A stretch of DNA of 64,000 nucleotides, taken from the NCBI GenBank assembly GCA_013400975.1, contig WBMZ01000245.1, positions 1 to 64,000 of the forward strand, read 5' to 3'. A model generated the notes under the pieces. The model searched no databases. It was not told the DNA's origin and was given only the letters and a program-made list of their open reading frames with translations. Positions 36,713 to 51,600 of the stretch are shown here, one piece after another. Made by a program: the position numbers and the translations under genes. Numbering within the stretch: position 1 is the first letter of the stretch; the number at the start of each line of letters is the position of its first letter. Source of the stretch: Atrichornis clamosus (taxonomy: Eukaryota; Chordata; Aves; Passeriformes; Menuridae).

Positions 36713-39552
36713 AGGATGCTTCTAAGGGCAGTACTGAATGTTGCATTTATTGCATTTTTTAAACTAAAACTATATGCCAACCAGGGTTTAAGGGTTGCTG
36801 TGACTGCAGGAGGAAAGATGTCACCAACCTGCGGATGAGCAGGATTTAACTTCTTTCAAGGTAGCAGTTCCTCCCTACCATTGACTTCCAAATACTGGAG
36901 AAGCAATAAAATGTCACTTCTTGGTAAATGCTCTCTAAATGTGCGCTTGGTTCTCAGCTCCTAGGATTATACCATTTACCATTCAAAATGACAAAAATCA
37001 TGGATTTCTAGTCCTAATACTTGAGGGCATTTATCCATCCCATTTCTGTGTGTGCCCCCATATATGCAATGGAGACTATATTTCAATCTTTTTCATAGAT
37101 TTAGTAGTATACACACACTTTAAAGAAATTAATTGAAGAAAAAAAGATATGATCTTCACTTATACTGTCAGTGGGTTATTTTACTCTCTGTAAGATAATC
37201 CAGTCCCCCTGAGCATCATTGTTTATTTCCATTTACAGAAATTTGTAGCATAATATAGAGTGAGTCTAAGGGTTATAGCAGCCTGACACAATTGTCAGCA
37301 CAATTTATTAAAAGAGTACCAGCCTGAAGTCTCATGATCTTCCAATTTTCATCTTTAGAAAACAACTTTTGGTCTAGGTTACGGTATATTTATTCATTTT
37401 TCATTTTCTAGATCTCATAGCTTGTTCCCAGAGTAAATGGGATAATAGCTATTTGACATTAACATGTTTGCCTCATGAGACTTCAGGGTCTGGGCTGTAC
37501 ACTTCAGTGTTAACATCTCGGATGTAACTACAAGAAAAGAAATCGTGACTAAACCAGAAGGATTTGGTTTATTTTCATTCTTAAAAAAAAAAAAACAGAG
37601 TAAGCCAAATTATCGCAATTATGGAAAAGAAGAAACTTGCATAAATCTGTCAGGGACCTCAGCTTACAATTTAAGCTCATTATGGTGGATAAGGAATTAA
37701 TAACTGTTGAGAACTCATATATATTCTGAGGATTTAAATTAGCATAATTTAGACAGCAGGGTTTTATTTATCCATATACAGTCCCTTAGCTTCTCATTAC
37801 AGCAACCTGTTGGATCCATTGGGCCCATTCAAAATCAGTCAAATGCAAAAAGAGAGTCTCCAATCAGCTTAGCATGCTTTGGGTTTGGCTTACTGGAGCA
37901 AACAGATCTTGAAGATATTTTCAGATTTTCTTTTGGACAGTCTCAGATTCTTTGGAAGTTTGGAACAAATTTATAAATGCCATTTGAGTCTTTAATTTTT
38001 GTCTGTTAGTCTTCCACTGAATGGCTTCCAGGTTATCGTCTGAATCATTTACGAACACACCCAGGCAGATGCATATACATGGATACACACAAAGGTGGAG
38101 AGCATGAAGACTTATGTAGAAAATTAAGCATATGCTTTTCTGATTCTACTTCATGATTCTGAAAAGAAAAAAAAGAATTACTTTCTTTCAAGTCTTTCCA
38201 GGACAAGAAAGATTCTTGAAAGGTCCAAATCAGAGCAGTGATTGAGTTCATTACTGAACTGACAGTGAAACAGAAGGTAACCCTTGAGTCTTCCTTCAGT
38301 GGTCTCATGTTAGAGAAACATCTGTTTGTCTGCTGTTCACTAAGTTCCTATCTAGCTAGAAAATACATAAAAATTTGCAATATTCAATGTTGCAACTAAC
38401 AACAAGTTACGGTTTATTAAAAATATTAAGAAAACAAAGAAACTGTAAAATATGTATTTGTACAGGAGCCCAATTATTGTATCTTTCCCTTTCTTTTCCT
38501 CTTTCAGAGAGAAATGTTATTCTCTTCTGAAACATTGTGGTGCCCTGGTGAAGGAAGAGAACAAATATATTATCAGGATATCACTTTTCCCTTGTTCACT
38601 GTTTTAGCAAGCTGACTCTGGAGATCTGGTTGCTGAGTTACATGGGAACAAAGTTTGCAGAAAACCCCCTTTTTTTGCCAACAGGAGTTGGGTGGAAGAC
38701 AAACATGCAGGCCAAATTGGTCCTTCATAATTGGCCAGGGTATACAAATTATAAGGGACTCTAACATGCACATCAAAGACACCATGCATCACCAGGGACA
38801 AGGATAATTTACCCCTGCACAATTCTGAAAGGAGAGTTTTGATCTCACTTTTACATTTTGCTGTAGCACACTCTTTCTCTCATGTTTTTTTAGGATTCAT
38901 TTATTCATAGCATCCCCCAAACCAAAAACACCCACAAGCCTCAGACATTTAGCACTATGGTAGCTGTCATCAGCCCCAACACTTTATCACCTGTACTTTA
39001 CAAAAGGTGAAGAGAGAGTCTGCCATTAACCACAGTCAAATGAGCAAGTAGGAGACCTAAAAATAAAACTTATTCTCAAGACTCCTATAGCCAGCTGCCA
39101 CGGCTCTAGGTACAGATCTATATTTTTCCAGTCACATACTGTGCCCTTAGAATCCGAGGGCAGCAAAGAGCCTTTCTCGTTTAAATCCATTGCGATTCCA
39201 AGAAAGAGAATCTTTGACTTGTTTGCTCTGCTTCCCTTGACATACTGCCTCCAGGGCAATGTTCAAAATGACCTTACATAACAGTTTACATTCATAATCC
39301 ATCACTGCAGAGGGAAATCAAAACAACAGACTCTTTCCTGCTTCATTATGAAGGGCTGCTCTTGTTCTATGTTGTGTCCTTGGGAAAGGACCAGTGATGA
39401 AGTCAGATTAGAACTACGAAAAACACAGAACACCACACAAGTCCCCCCACTTCATAAAAAAACCCCTTGACAGTGTGCATTTGCAAATTAATTGCACCGT
39501 GGCAATGTGCATTTACAGGGTAGTTGCGAAAATAAGGACTTAAAAATTAGTA

Positions 39553-39690
39553 AAACAACTTTCCTTCAAAATTCAAAGGCCTGTTAATGCTTGTTTATTA
39601 GGTGACAAATCTCACTGAAATAAACAACTTTCCTTCAAAATTCAAAGGCCTGTTAATGCTTGTTTATTAGGTGACAAATCTCACTGAAAT
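39553..39690. repeat. Perfect 69-bp tandem duplication
   Basis: Copies at 39553-39621 and 39622-39690 are identical base for base and directly adjacent (unit starts AAACAACTTTCC and ends CTCACTGAAAT). The lack of divergence implies a very recent duplication, a copy-number polymorphism or an assembly artefact. Confidence 0.97.
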
Positions 39691-42600
39691 TTCTCAAGTT
39701 TAACATTTAGAATATACTAAATATTGATTTATGCACATATTGTGCCCTTTTTATGTCATAGTTACAATTTTTTTAGCAAAGACTGCATTTAATACAGATT
39801 TCCCTTCCAGCTTCTTTCTTCACTATCAGTATAAAATTCTAGAATCCTGCAAAACAATATTATTACTTACCAGAACAGAAGAAATCTCACCATCTCTTAA
39901 CTTGAGTCTGACAATGAAAGCCTCCCTCATTCTACTTGTCAGTCCAATAAAAAACGCATTCTTACCTCAAAAAGTGAGCGAATAAACAAATACGACACAG
40001 CAGGTTTAGAGATAGGAAGTCAATGAATTGACAAAAACCTTGAATTCTGTAGTATTCTTACTATCACCAGATCTAAAGCAGTTTTGCTAAACAACTCCCC
40101 CTCTTTGGTAAGAGAAACAAGGATGGAAGCTTTACAATAACCTTCAGTGCTTCTTGATAAATAGCAAAATAGCTCAGTGGAAATGTTCAACTTCTCTATG
40201 GTTAAAAAACAAACCTTTAATGTAGTTTTTGTTTACTGTGTCATAAGTGCAGCGTTGGAAGTTGTTGCCAAAGGATCATTGGAACAGGCAACACTAAAGC
40301 AGTGTCAGCCAGCCAGCTCTTTGAAAATGATTCAGTTCCTCTAGTCTTATGACTAAAATAATATGCAGTGGCTCCAGCTCGAAGCCTGGTTAATACATCT
40401 GTCCAGAACACATAATTACTTGGTCATAACATTCCCCCGGCCACCAGCCAACAAACCAATCAGCATTTCTTCCTAACTCACTAGAATTTTTGCTGTGTCA
40501 AACTGTTTGATCTCTAGGTAGTAAAAATGCAAAAAATGGAAGGACACTGCACTGGAAGGTTTTAATTTAACATAGTTTCTCATGGAAATTAAATCTGAAG
40601 AGAAACATGTTTTTGTTGACATTGCTAGAGTTGAGATTTTCATTCTGTTTTGGGAATGATATTGACATATTTATCTTGCAGCTTTTTTCTTATCTCTTCA
40701 CCAGCTAAGATTCTGAAATGTAATTTCACTTTCATTAATTACCTTCATGACAAAACTCATGTTCGTGAGAAAATAAAATTATTCCAGCAAATCTAACAGG
40801 CCGCTATGTGTGTAACTGTCAAGGAATGTGCCTGGTTGTGTATACTGTGCATGGAAATGAAACTGAAAGGGCTAAAAACCAGTCTGGATTTACACAGATA
40901 CAACTATCCAGTTCTCTAAGCTTTATTTATAAGTGCATATGTTTAATTTTCTGAAGCTAAAGTTTGTAAACCCTGATCCAACTCCTGAGGCACTCCGCAC
41001 CTATAAAATCTTTATATTTACTTCACCAGGACACAGGATCAGGAGAACAGTAGTGTCATACTTACTTCCTATATCATGTGCCAAAATCAAGCTCAGGAAC
41101 ATTTCATGCACATTTCAGAGTAATTCAACCTTTTCTCCATTCAGATATGGTATTTCTAATGTGACAAAATAAATTGCTAAATTTTCTGTAGTGAAGAAAT
41201 TCGTCATCACCTGCAAAAGTGCAACATTAAAGAAACCACAAAATTTCCAAGTTCATAGTATATTTATTGGATCCAAAGCTGTAGTTTCACACAGTATCCT
41301 TTTTCACAGTGTTTCTAGCCCAAGAAACACCTTTAGCTCATGGCCAATATTTTGACCTAAAGGTGCTAAAAGAATACAAATAAAGAACAATGCACCTCCC
41401 CTGTCCACGTGGACTATTAGTCATTCATTCTGGCGAATAAGAAACAAACAATTTCCCTAATTTCCTTCACGAGATCTCACAAGAGCCATACCAGATGCAG
41501 TTACATTTTTTATGTTAAGAGTAGTGCATGGGAGAGGACAGTAATGTCACCCAGTTCATCCAGAAGGGAGGACTGGAAGGAAGACATATCCCTTCTGAAT
41601 TCTGTTACAGGTTTTCTCTCCCAAGGCCACAGAAGGAGGAGGCACTGGGAGGATAGCTCTTTCAAATGGATCTGGGATGTGGTTGGGGTTGACTCTCAGG
41701 GAAACTCAGGTGCTTTCCTGATACAGGCTTTGCTGTTTGTCTCCTATTGTTATAAAACCTCAGATTCAGCACCTAGTCTGTGCAAAAGTGAAATTTAAAA
41801 CACCCAAACAGCATATTCTGAATTTTTGGCCTAATACAATACAGGGATAGTTTAGTATTTCAAAGGTCTATAATTTTGTTCTATAAGTGTTAATAATAGT
41901 ATCATACATTTCAATATTAACAAAGATTTTATGCATTTAGAATCTGTGACAGAACTGAAAAATACTTAATTATAACCCAAGGATGCCAAGGAATGGTGGG
42001 CTTCTTATCATGTGCATCAGCTTGCACTTGAAATCACCCTTACTTTCCTGAATATAAACATTCAAACTATTATAAGCAAAAGCAAAGCTAACTCTTCACA
42101 ACGTTTTGAGCAAAATAGGAAAACATTGTATAACTTTCATGCTCCAGAGGATACTTAGGCTTAAATTTGGAAATGCCAGAACAATATTGCCTAAATTCAT
42201 GAGATCTACCCAGGCCAGTTACCTCTTCATGCAAATGCACTTTTATCAAGTTTTAATTCTATGATCCTGCATCAGATTTTCAACAGAACTCCTGTATTAT
42301 TTAATGAAATAATAAGACTGCATTTTTAATGTCTTCTGCATTTATTGTATGTTTAACCATTACACAAGCAGGTTATCCAGCCCTGCTTGAATAAAAAGCT
42401 ATGAACTTCATGTATTTATACCCACTTCCACCTTCCTCCCTCACATCCAGCTTAATGGAGTACTTCACAGATTTCTTTACACACTACTTCACTATTAGCA
42501 ATCATGAAATCACTGGTATTTTTATCCTCATAGAGAAACAAAAAATTCATCAGGAGCAGTCACAGATTTGTGAGACAATCAACATACGTAGTGCTGTGAA

Positions 42601-45600
42601 AAGTTTGACTATATACATAGGTTCTGAAAGTCAGCACTGAACAATTCCAGCAGTAGTATTGAAGTCTCAATACCCCTGGAAAACTGGCCACAGGTCTTTC
42701 ATATTAATTAAAGTAAGAAATTATTAATATAAAGTAAATACCTGAATGAAAGTACTAGCATTTGCATGCTTGGCTGTTTCCGTCATCTACAGGAGTGAAA
42801 AGACCCCAAAATTCTCATATATGTCCTTTAAATATGCCTTGGTCACATTAACATAGATAATGGCTAGATACTATTTTTCCCTGAAGTTTTTATTGTTCCT
42901 CACATGATCATTCCAATAAATCCCACCTTGCCAAAACACCAACTAACCACAGGCACTGAGATATCTGTTACCCTCTCCACTAGCAGAGAGGAGAGGCACC
43001 TAGAATACAAATTCCCCTCTGGAGATGCCTTTCTGTCATTCCTGAAGTTCGAAGTCAATATAACTGAGGTAAAATGAAAGGTAACATTGTCTCAGCTAGG
43101 TTTCTTCAAACGAACGATTTAATTTCCATCCTTAAGGGCTGGTGGGGTGCATGCAGACTGACTTCTCACAGGATGCTTTGTTGAGGCACAACAACCACAG
43201 CAATTTCCAATGAGTGGCACTCTCTTCCCTCTTCTGCCTCTCTTTCCAAAGGCAATATTTTTCCTTCTACTCAGAAATGAAAATGAAAGCCAGTGTGTGA
43301 CAAAATGTACAGTATGATGCAAAGCATTTCATGTCATAGCAAAAACAGCCTAAAGTCAGCATGCCAGTGATGATATCATTTCATAGACAACAGTTAATTT
43401 GGAAACTGGAAGGGAGAAGCCAATATCTCTAGTGTGATGTGATTTTGTACTGAAAGGCCCTCGCACAAATGCACACGTGCACAAGAATGGAATTAAAAGC
43501 ACTTAGTTTGGGGACTGAACACTAGAAAATGTACAGCTGGGAACAACTTTCCATTGGTTGATAGTTGAGAAAATTGGCTTTATTCTTTAACTTGCTGTTG
43601 AATATCTCTTAACTTTTCCTGATTTTTGCAGGATTAAGCAGTAAACTGGATACTAACATAATGGTTTTTTCCTCCTGGAATATGCATATTTTCCAAAACA
43701 TTTATCATGGTTTGAACTGGTAGAAAAGAAAAATCTTAATCTACCCCTAAATACACCTTTGACTGAATCCAGGCTACAATGTAATGAGCAACTATGTATT
43801 CTGGATGAACTCTAAAGGGCTTCTTGCAGTTATATATTCATCCCTTCACCAAGACAATCCGCTGTACTTCAGGCAGTATACATATATTGCAGTCTGTATA
43901 TATAGATGCTGTATATATTACCGCTTCCTTAAAATAGCAAGCAGAGTCATGAAAAAATATAAAGAATAAAGATGAAAGACATAACTGCTTAGTTTGGAAA
44001 TTAAACATAAATTAAGAATGGAAGAAATTCTCATTATTTACTTAGGACCTGATCCAAAGCTCTTTAAAGTCAGTGGAAAAAACATCAACTGCACGAAGAT
44101 TTAAAATGTGACACTACAGTTGGATGCTTTGAAAAAACCTCTGGGAAAGCAGCACCAAAAAAAAACCTACTTAGAAATGGGGAAGGAAAGGGCTTCCTGG
44201 ATTATCCTACACCATTTTTACCTGTGGGACAGTCTTGATCTCAGTTTACAAAGGCGTGCATTGTTTGATTTCATCTGTGAAAAAATGAAGCTTGCTAAAA
44301 TTTGGTGGCACAGGATCGAGTGTAAGAAAAGGCTAGAGCAGGAAATAAAATACCTTGGGTGATATTCACATGAGCACTGTAACTAGGGGAGGACACCTCA
44401 AAGCAACTATGTCTGTGACCCCTGGTAGAGGCACAGTCTAAACCCACTCTGCATCTCAGGGCAGTGATCCATGCACCACAGGTTTGGGAGCACCACCAGC
44501 ACACCACACGTCCGGAGGCCCAAGCTGCCAAAACCTGTGAAGATCAAAGAAATTAGCAGCTAAAGAAAAATCAGGATTTGCAGCATTCTGTCCAGTACTA
44601 ACATTCCCACTGATACTAAACAGTGTGTCCAAAGTATAGGATGAGACTTTTGAGATGATAGGGTTTTTCCTCCCAGTGGAATTCCATCTCTCTTTGTCTC
44701 TCATGTTTGTTTTTTGTGAATTTTGAATCAAAGGGTTCTCTCTACTAATGAGTCCACCCATTATTCTGACTGCACATTAAGTTATCATTAAATTTAGCAG
44801 TCCACAAGACTGAAGTTCACATATTACTTCTTGAGCACAGACGCTATGTGGCACCTACATGGAATACTCCTACAGACGTTTTAATGAATGTACTGGAAAG
44901 CACAGAGCTTTCCATTTGAGCTTCAGAAGAGAGAAAATCTGAGTTGAAAGTGTGTAACACACTTGAATGTAAGTCTCCAAGAATTCACAAAATTAGAGAA
45001 TGAGAACAGCTTTTCATAAACATTTTCCAATTCTACATCCACAAGAGTGTGAAAGTCAGTACTGAATAGTCCGTATAAAAATTCCCGCGAAGCTTTGTTC
45101 TCATTCACTATTACATTGTTTGCTCGGTGACTACTGAAGTCCATAGCAATCAAACTAATAAAACTTACAGTTCAGTGAGACCTTGTACAGTATGTAGCCT
45201 TGTCTTATATTTCCATCAACAGAAAGTATGACAAAAATAGTACAAAAGAGACCATTGATTGAAAAACTATGGTTCTGTGCAATTGACAGAAAATCACAGA
45301 ATTAAATCATTAACAAAATTTACTTTATTTTATAAAATTATGATACTTTTCCTGCTCTGTTTTGATTGTAAGTCATCCAAGGAAAAAATAAAGAAGAAAT
45401 TTAGTGTTTGCTTGTAAAGTCACTGGAAAGAGAAACCTGAGCCAACTGCAGTCTTACAGTAAAGAAATTTACTCATCATCACATTGCTACTGTTTAATTG
45501 TTTATTACTTTGAAAATATAGTCCCAATAGTAACATTAAAATCTGATTCTAGGCCAACCCAGGCACATAAGCTAGAACTGGAATAGATCCAGTTAGTTTA

Positions 45601-48600
45601 CAGCGTCACATTTTGCAGTGTCAAAACAGCAAAAGTTTACTTTCGATTCAAAGACATCATAATACCTTGTTTAAATTAAATGTTGAAAATATAAACAGAC
45701 AGAGATAATTCTTTCTCTTTTTCTTTTTCCTTTGTTTAGATTCATCATAGTGGAAACAGCTTGAAATATATGGGTAAAACTAAACAGAAACAGGGATGTT
45801 ATTCAGGGAAATCAAGCTCTTACCCTCTTACCTTCAATAACCTCTGTCCACCCTGGTGAGTCAGTTGAGAAGTTCAACTGATTAAACTTCAGTGACCAAA
45901 TTTAAAGAAAATCTTCCAAAAAAATGCAATGCAAAACGGTTGTGGGGAAACCAACTTTCACATAAAGAGCAATTTTCACAGGACATGTAAGCTGTTTTAC
46001 TGCCAATTCTATTTATGGCATCTTCAGGTTTTTCCCTGTTCCATTCATGCTAGAAGTACCCAGATTACTATTTGGTTGCCCAAATCAACTCCATGCCTTT
46101 TTGGAATGTTGTAAAGCAGTCTCCTAGAAGACAGCTGTGACATTTCTCTCAGCTCTTGATCTCAAAATTCTAGTCACAAACAGACATGATGTTCCTTGCT
46201 GCTGGTAACAATTTTTCCCCCAAAATGCTGGTATTACCACCTCCACCACTTTCACTGCAGTGCATCAGAGCATGGTGGCTTGTACTCTGTATGAAGAAAG
46301 AAGCCTTTCTTTGAACATCTATTTTGCTCCCAAGTTAAAAAACATGTTAAGTAGTTCTTTGTGTAATATCATGTTCTGCAGTGTATTTTATTCAACATAT
46401 ATCCTTTCACACATTCCTCAGTACTTTTCAATGAGCTATGGCTTCAGTTATTCTCAAGGAGCTGCTCTATTCAGCTCCTAACTCTTACCCTCCACCCTAG
46501 AAAAAAATGCCAACACAATACGAAAATAAACCCACAGTCATTCCACAGCGTGCTTGCTCTTTTTCCTGAGCCAGTATCACCCATCTGAGAGGTTGGCCAG
46601 CGCACTCCTGGCAGGGGGCAGTGCCACCCTCCAAAGGTGGCCACGAGTCTGCACTAAAAGTTGGGCCAGAGAAACTCGTCCAAACTCCCAGGGCACTGCA
46701 CACGGAGGAGCATGACCAGTGCTGCAAATAGCCATGCTCTCCTCTGCAGCAATGGTCACCACTTGCATCTTACCCAGCACCAGGTGAGCCTGAAGCAAGC
46801 AAAGGCTCCTACCCAGACTCTGTGTCCCTAACAAGTTATTATGTAGCCTTGCATAAAGCAGTGAGACTATTTCAATATTAGGTCTTAAATTTGATACCGT
46901 ACCCCTTTTCTCTGTTTTCTTAGCCTGTCTCCTAACTTGCAGTCTGTGAAGAGAAAGAGAGCATATCTTTTTGTAGAAGGCTAGCAATTTTTTATAATAA
47001 TTACTAAATTACAAGACAATGTTACATTTATTTTTAGGCTATATTATATTTTGTGAAAGAACTTTAGCTTTTTCTTAATGGCATTACTAGAAACATGGCA
47101 GTACATGAAATGGAATGGAAATACCTGCAATTATTTTACCTATATTGTTTTTGACTGTACTGTTCTGAATGATCTCAAACTGTTTTCCAAACTGATGTAT
47201 TAATAACATGGCTTAACTGCTAAAGCCACAGAAGAAACTCCTGTACCACAGAATGGATTAACACATCTTTTTATTCCTGGTAAAGTGTGTTTGTTCTGTA
47301 CTCTCAACAAAATATTGTTGACTCAGTCTCTGTCTTCCAGCCAAAAAGCCCTCCAAATGATATAGAAGATGGTTAATACAATATTTAGGGAGAATATTAT
47401 TCAAAATGTATCAAATAGGAATAAATGTCTCTGTCTTCATGTCCCAGAAAATTGTGATGGCATCAAGAAAAATTTAACATTTGAAATTGCTCCATCAGAA
47501 TCAATTCCTATAAATATGTTCTTAGAATTACAAGTGGATATTTGAGACTGCAAAGACAAATCACTCAGAATAGAACACAGAAAAGGACTGACAGAAGGAT
47601 TCTGCACAGCACCTGCTGACTTTACAGAAAACCAAGTTGAAGGTTCAGGAATAGAGAAGAAGGGCAAAAGAATAACAGTATATGGCCTATCAAGCATTGC
47701 AATGCCTGCTGAGTGCAGGATATTATCACTTTTAAGCAAAAATAATTTAATTTTTATTTGGCTGGATAAAGTAGCTACCTTTGCAGAGATGCACCCTCAT
47801 TTTTATCTATACTTCAAACACACAGACTAAAAACCACAGTCATACTGTTGCTGCACAGACTTTGATAAAACTGCTCTAAATGGTTACACAGACTCCTTAA
47901 TGAACATTTCTCACAGCTGTCTTTGACTGTCCCAAATGTCTTCTGTCCTGCTGCAAATGAAGATGTTTAAATCTGTGCTAGAGGGGGCCAAGAAGTCACC
48001 CGTTACTGATGTGAAGTCCTGACATTCTTGTTTTCTTTCCTACCTTGCATAGGCATAGAGGTGGGAGGCTGATTTGGCCTGTAATTATAGGGTTTTATAG
48101 CTTTCTTTCAGCACACCATCAAATAGTTCAGAGCAAAAAAAAAAAGTACAATTTCAGCTGCTCTTATAGTAGTCTCATTTCCTAGTTGACAGGTACCGAA
48201 AAAAACCACTAAAAATCAGATTTCATACTACTGCTGTGTGATGCAGAGTGTCCCATATCAGAATACAACCCTGTAAAGAACAAAGACCAGAAGTAGCAAC
48301 TTGCCTTGGATTTAATCTGGAAAGCCACCATACTTTATACACCCCATCAAAGCAAACCATTGAAACTGAGTGCGTACCTACAAGCCTGTAATGTGGCAGG
48401 TCCGGTGACATGCCCAGGGGTCGGTGCAGGCTCCTGCACTTAGCTGTGTCAAACCTCTGAGTTTGCTACTCACATGGCAGCAGGCACAAGAGAGACTTCA
48501 GAATTCCGATAAATTTTATTTTGTTTCTATATAATCCCCATATTTTCCTGTTGTTCTTGTTTAGAAGATACACCTGTGTTGCTTCTATATATATAGCATC

Positions 48601-51600
48601 AATAAAAGATGCTGAAGGGAGGGAAACAACACAACTGAGAGCTGGGACATGAAAAATGCATTCTAATATTTAGCTCAGTAAGATTTCGTTAAATCCAGTT
48701 TTATCCACAAAGCAACCAATGTCATGAGTTTAGGAAGAAATTGAAGTTACACATGAGCTCAGGGCAATTGTGGTCTAAGGGGAAATGGAATTTTCTGACA
48801 GCACATCTCTTGTGTAGAAGTTACATTTATCATCCACATTTCCTTTGGGATGCACTGTGTTTTGAAAACAGAGGAAAGTACATTTATTAATGTCACTGTA
48901 AATAACCTCATCCATTTTCTTTGCTGTTCTCTAGCGATGAATTGCATTTTGATACTAAATTTAAGCATTCTCTGCAAGGGAAGAAGAGCAGATTACAGCA
49001 GAATCTGTAGAAAGTGCCAAGTTGGATGAAAACAATTTGAAATTATCTCTCTAGCTTAACACAGAAAATCAGAAACATAGTTTTAAGTCTGGATTTCCTT
49101 AACAGTATTAAGCAAAGATAAAAAATTCCAAACAAACCCACAGAATATTAGAGACAGACCTAAGAAGCTTCCAAAGATGCATTGGCTAAACTTTTGCACA
49201 CGCTCCTTGCCCAAAAGCTCTCATGTTTACACAGATCATGACAGTGCACACTCCACACATAACAGGAGTTAATTTTTCATTTTAATCAGCTAACACACTC
49301 GATGGTGCTCCAAAATGACAAGTTTGTGCCTTTTTTTTTTTCTGCAAGAGAAGACACATCACTGAACCAAGTATTTCTCACTGGAGAAAAGAAGACCAGA
49401 AGTAAGAGCTGGCATGAGAAGTTAATAAGCCTTTTCCAGCCTCATTAAAGTCAGGTGCAGTTCACTCATCATCTTAAGGCCAAAGTGAAGTTCTGGAATA
49501 AGGATCATGCACAGGACAACAGAGAAACATGATTTCAAGAATGATAAAAAGAAATTAAATCCTGAATATGCTATTTTCTGAGAGAATCCATCATGTTATT
49601 TACAAGTTTGGCTCATAAATTTATTTTAATTTCAGAATTTGCCATGGAAATTAGAATTATGATTAAAGAGCTGTGAAGAAAGGAAGGACATTGGAATTCT
49701 ATGAGGGATCAGGTATAAAATTTGCTCCATCTACTTGCTTGCATGGGGGTTACATTTTTTCAATAAATATACATTTTGGCCAATTGACCAAATAATTTGG
49801 TTTTTTACTGTAAATAGAAACTAATCTCTGGTTAAGACACTCTCTCCTTTTTTTTTTTTTGGTCCTAATTTTAAACCCTTTTTTTATTTCCCAAAGATTA
49901 GGACTGGTTTCAGTCCAACCTTATGAGAATCCTTTCATGTTGCGTTGTATTTGTATGCAGTAATTGCATAAAGATTTTCTTAACCCTTGCTCACTGATAC
50001 CTAAGAAGAGCTAAGGGCAGCTTTTCCATGAGAGAGTCCATTCAGCTGTTCCTGCAGATCATTTTCTAGTGTTTTTTATCATTGTGTCATTTGGACTTCC
50101 CTCTCCAAACAGATACATTTCAGTAAGTGGCTCATTAGCATCACATGGGAGAAGAATCCTTATTTTTTTCCTTTAAAATACACCATATCCTTAGCTATCT
50201 ATCTCTGGTGTTTTTACTGATATTACAGCCACTTCAGTAAATTGAAGCTCCTCCACAGATCTCTACTCCAAATCAGCGCCAGCCTCAATTCTTTGGCTGA
50301 GGCAAATGCCAGACGTTGTTTATACAGTGGTAATCAACATGGTAAATTTAGAATATACCAGAATAAATTATGATAAATTTGCTGCCTCAGGATAAAGATA
50401 ACATACGGATAGAGTCAGTGGTTATCTCTTAAAAAAGGGGGAAATTGATGAACAGGCATTTTTTTCCTTCCAGGCTATCAGAATAAATGGGTTTTTTTCC
50501 CCTCTGGGATTTGTAGAAAAAGAAGATGGGACATGTGGATCTCATGAACTCTGATGCTAAATACAGCTACAACTTTTGAAAGACTGTCTTCCCTATATTT
50601 CAAGTTGAACTCCATGTTCGTTTCTTAGCATTAAGAGTTGTTTTCTTTATTCCTTTTTTTTCCTCCTGTCATCTCTCCAGAGGTCAGGAAATGAACTGTG
50701 TGTCATCAGAGAGCAAAGCAGTACAGAACCCAGGGGGCCTGATAGCAAAGGTGCTTTTTTTCCCCACCTCAGCAACTTGCCTTGCTGTTCCCAGAGCAGG
50801 TTTCAGAATCATCAACTAGTGAAAAGCAGGGATTGCACTTCACATTCCTTCTAAAACTTAGTGCTTGAGAGCTTTTTTTAGCAAAGTTAATTTACCCGGA
50901 GAATGAGTATTCAGAAAATATACATTCCAAATGCAAACTGTCTTCAGAGTAGATGACATTTCTCTCTCTCCGTCAAATACTTGTACTGGGCCCAAGATTT
51001 GTGGGAGGAAACACTTGTGCTTGTGCCTAGCACGTAACTTTGGCAAATCATCTGGGTAATGAAGACAATTAGGGTCTAGCTAAATCCTGATCTACTTGTA
51101 AAGCGTGGCAATCCTCTGTAATAGATGTTAGTAGTCTGCATCAGGACATTTTTGTAAGTAAAATACCGCAGCTAGAGTTCCCACACAGTGAGTGGACAGT
51201 CAGCCCTTTGTTAAACCAACTGGCAGTGTTGCATTTCTTCCATTTCATTTTCCACTTCTGCCTTTCAACTCCACCAGACTTTAAGTATGTGTTTAAGTTC
51301 AACAGGCTTTAATAGGATTTAAACACATGCTTTGCCTCACTAAGGAGGAAAGGGGTTTCTCACCTGCCTATTCACTTAAATTATGCACTTTGCCGGATGG
51401 GAGACTTTATGTCCTACTACATCAGTACTGAGAGAAGAAGTGAAGGAGGGAGCCTGCAGCCTGATAATGCCTATTTGTGCATTCTTCAGGTCATGGCAAG
51501 GACAATGACCGGACAGCAGATCTTCATCTTCCTCTTGATACATTGTTTGAGCAGGGGATAGCCCAGGCAGAACAGAGGCACCCAGGTCGTGGAGGTACCC

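Larger units (their letters stand above)
28641..39552. other. Gene desert with simple repeats
   Basis: About 11 kb of AT-rich sequence without a supportable gene. It contains an (AAAAC)n run near 31461-31484, (TTTA)n at 34585-34602, (AAAAT)n at 35516-35541, a 16-A run at 36501-36516, clustered ATAAAT motifs at about 36203-36237 and a small CpG-rich patch at 36601-36712. Open frames here are short and domain-free. Confidence 0.75.

Noticed and set aside
46497..46987. 136-codon - strand open frame
   Set aside because: No recognisable family and no splicing partner; it coincides with a small GC-richer patch. It could be a decayed repeat, but I could not identify one.
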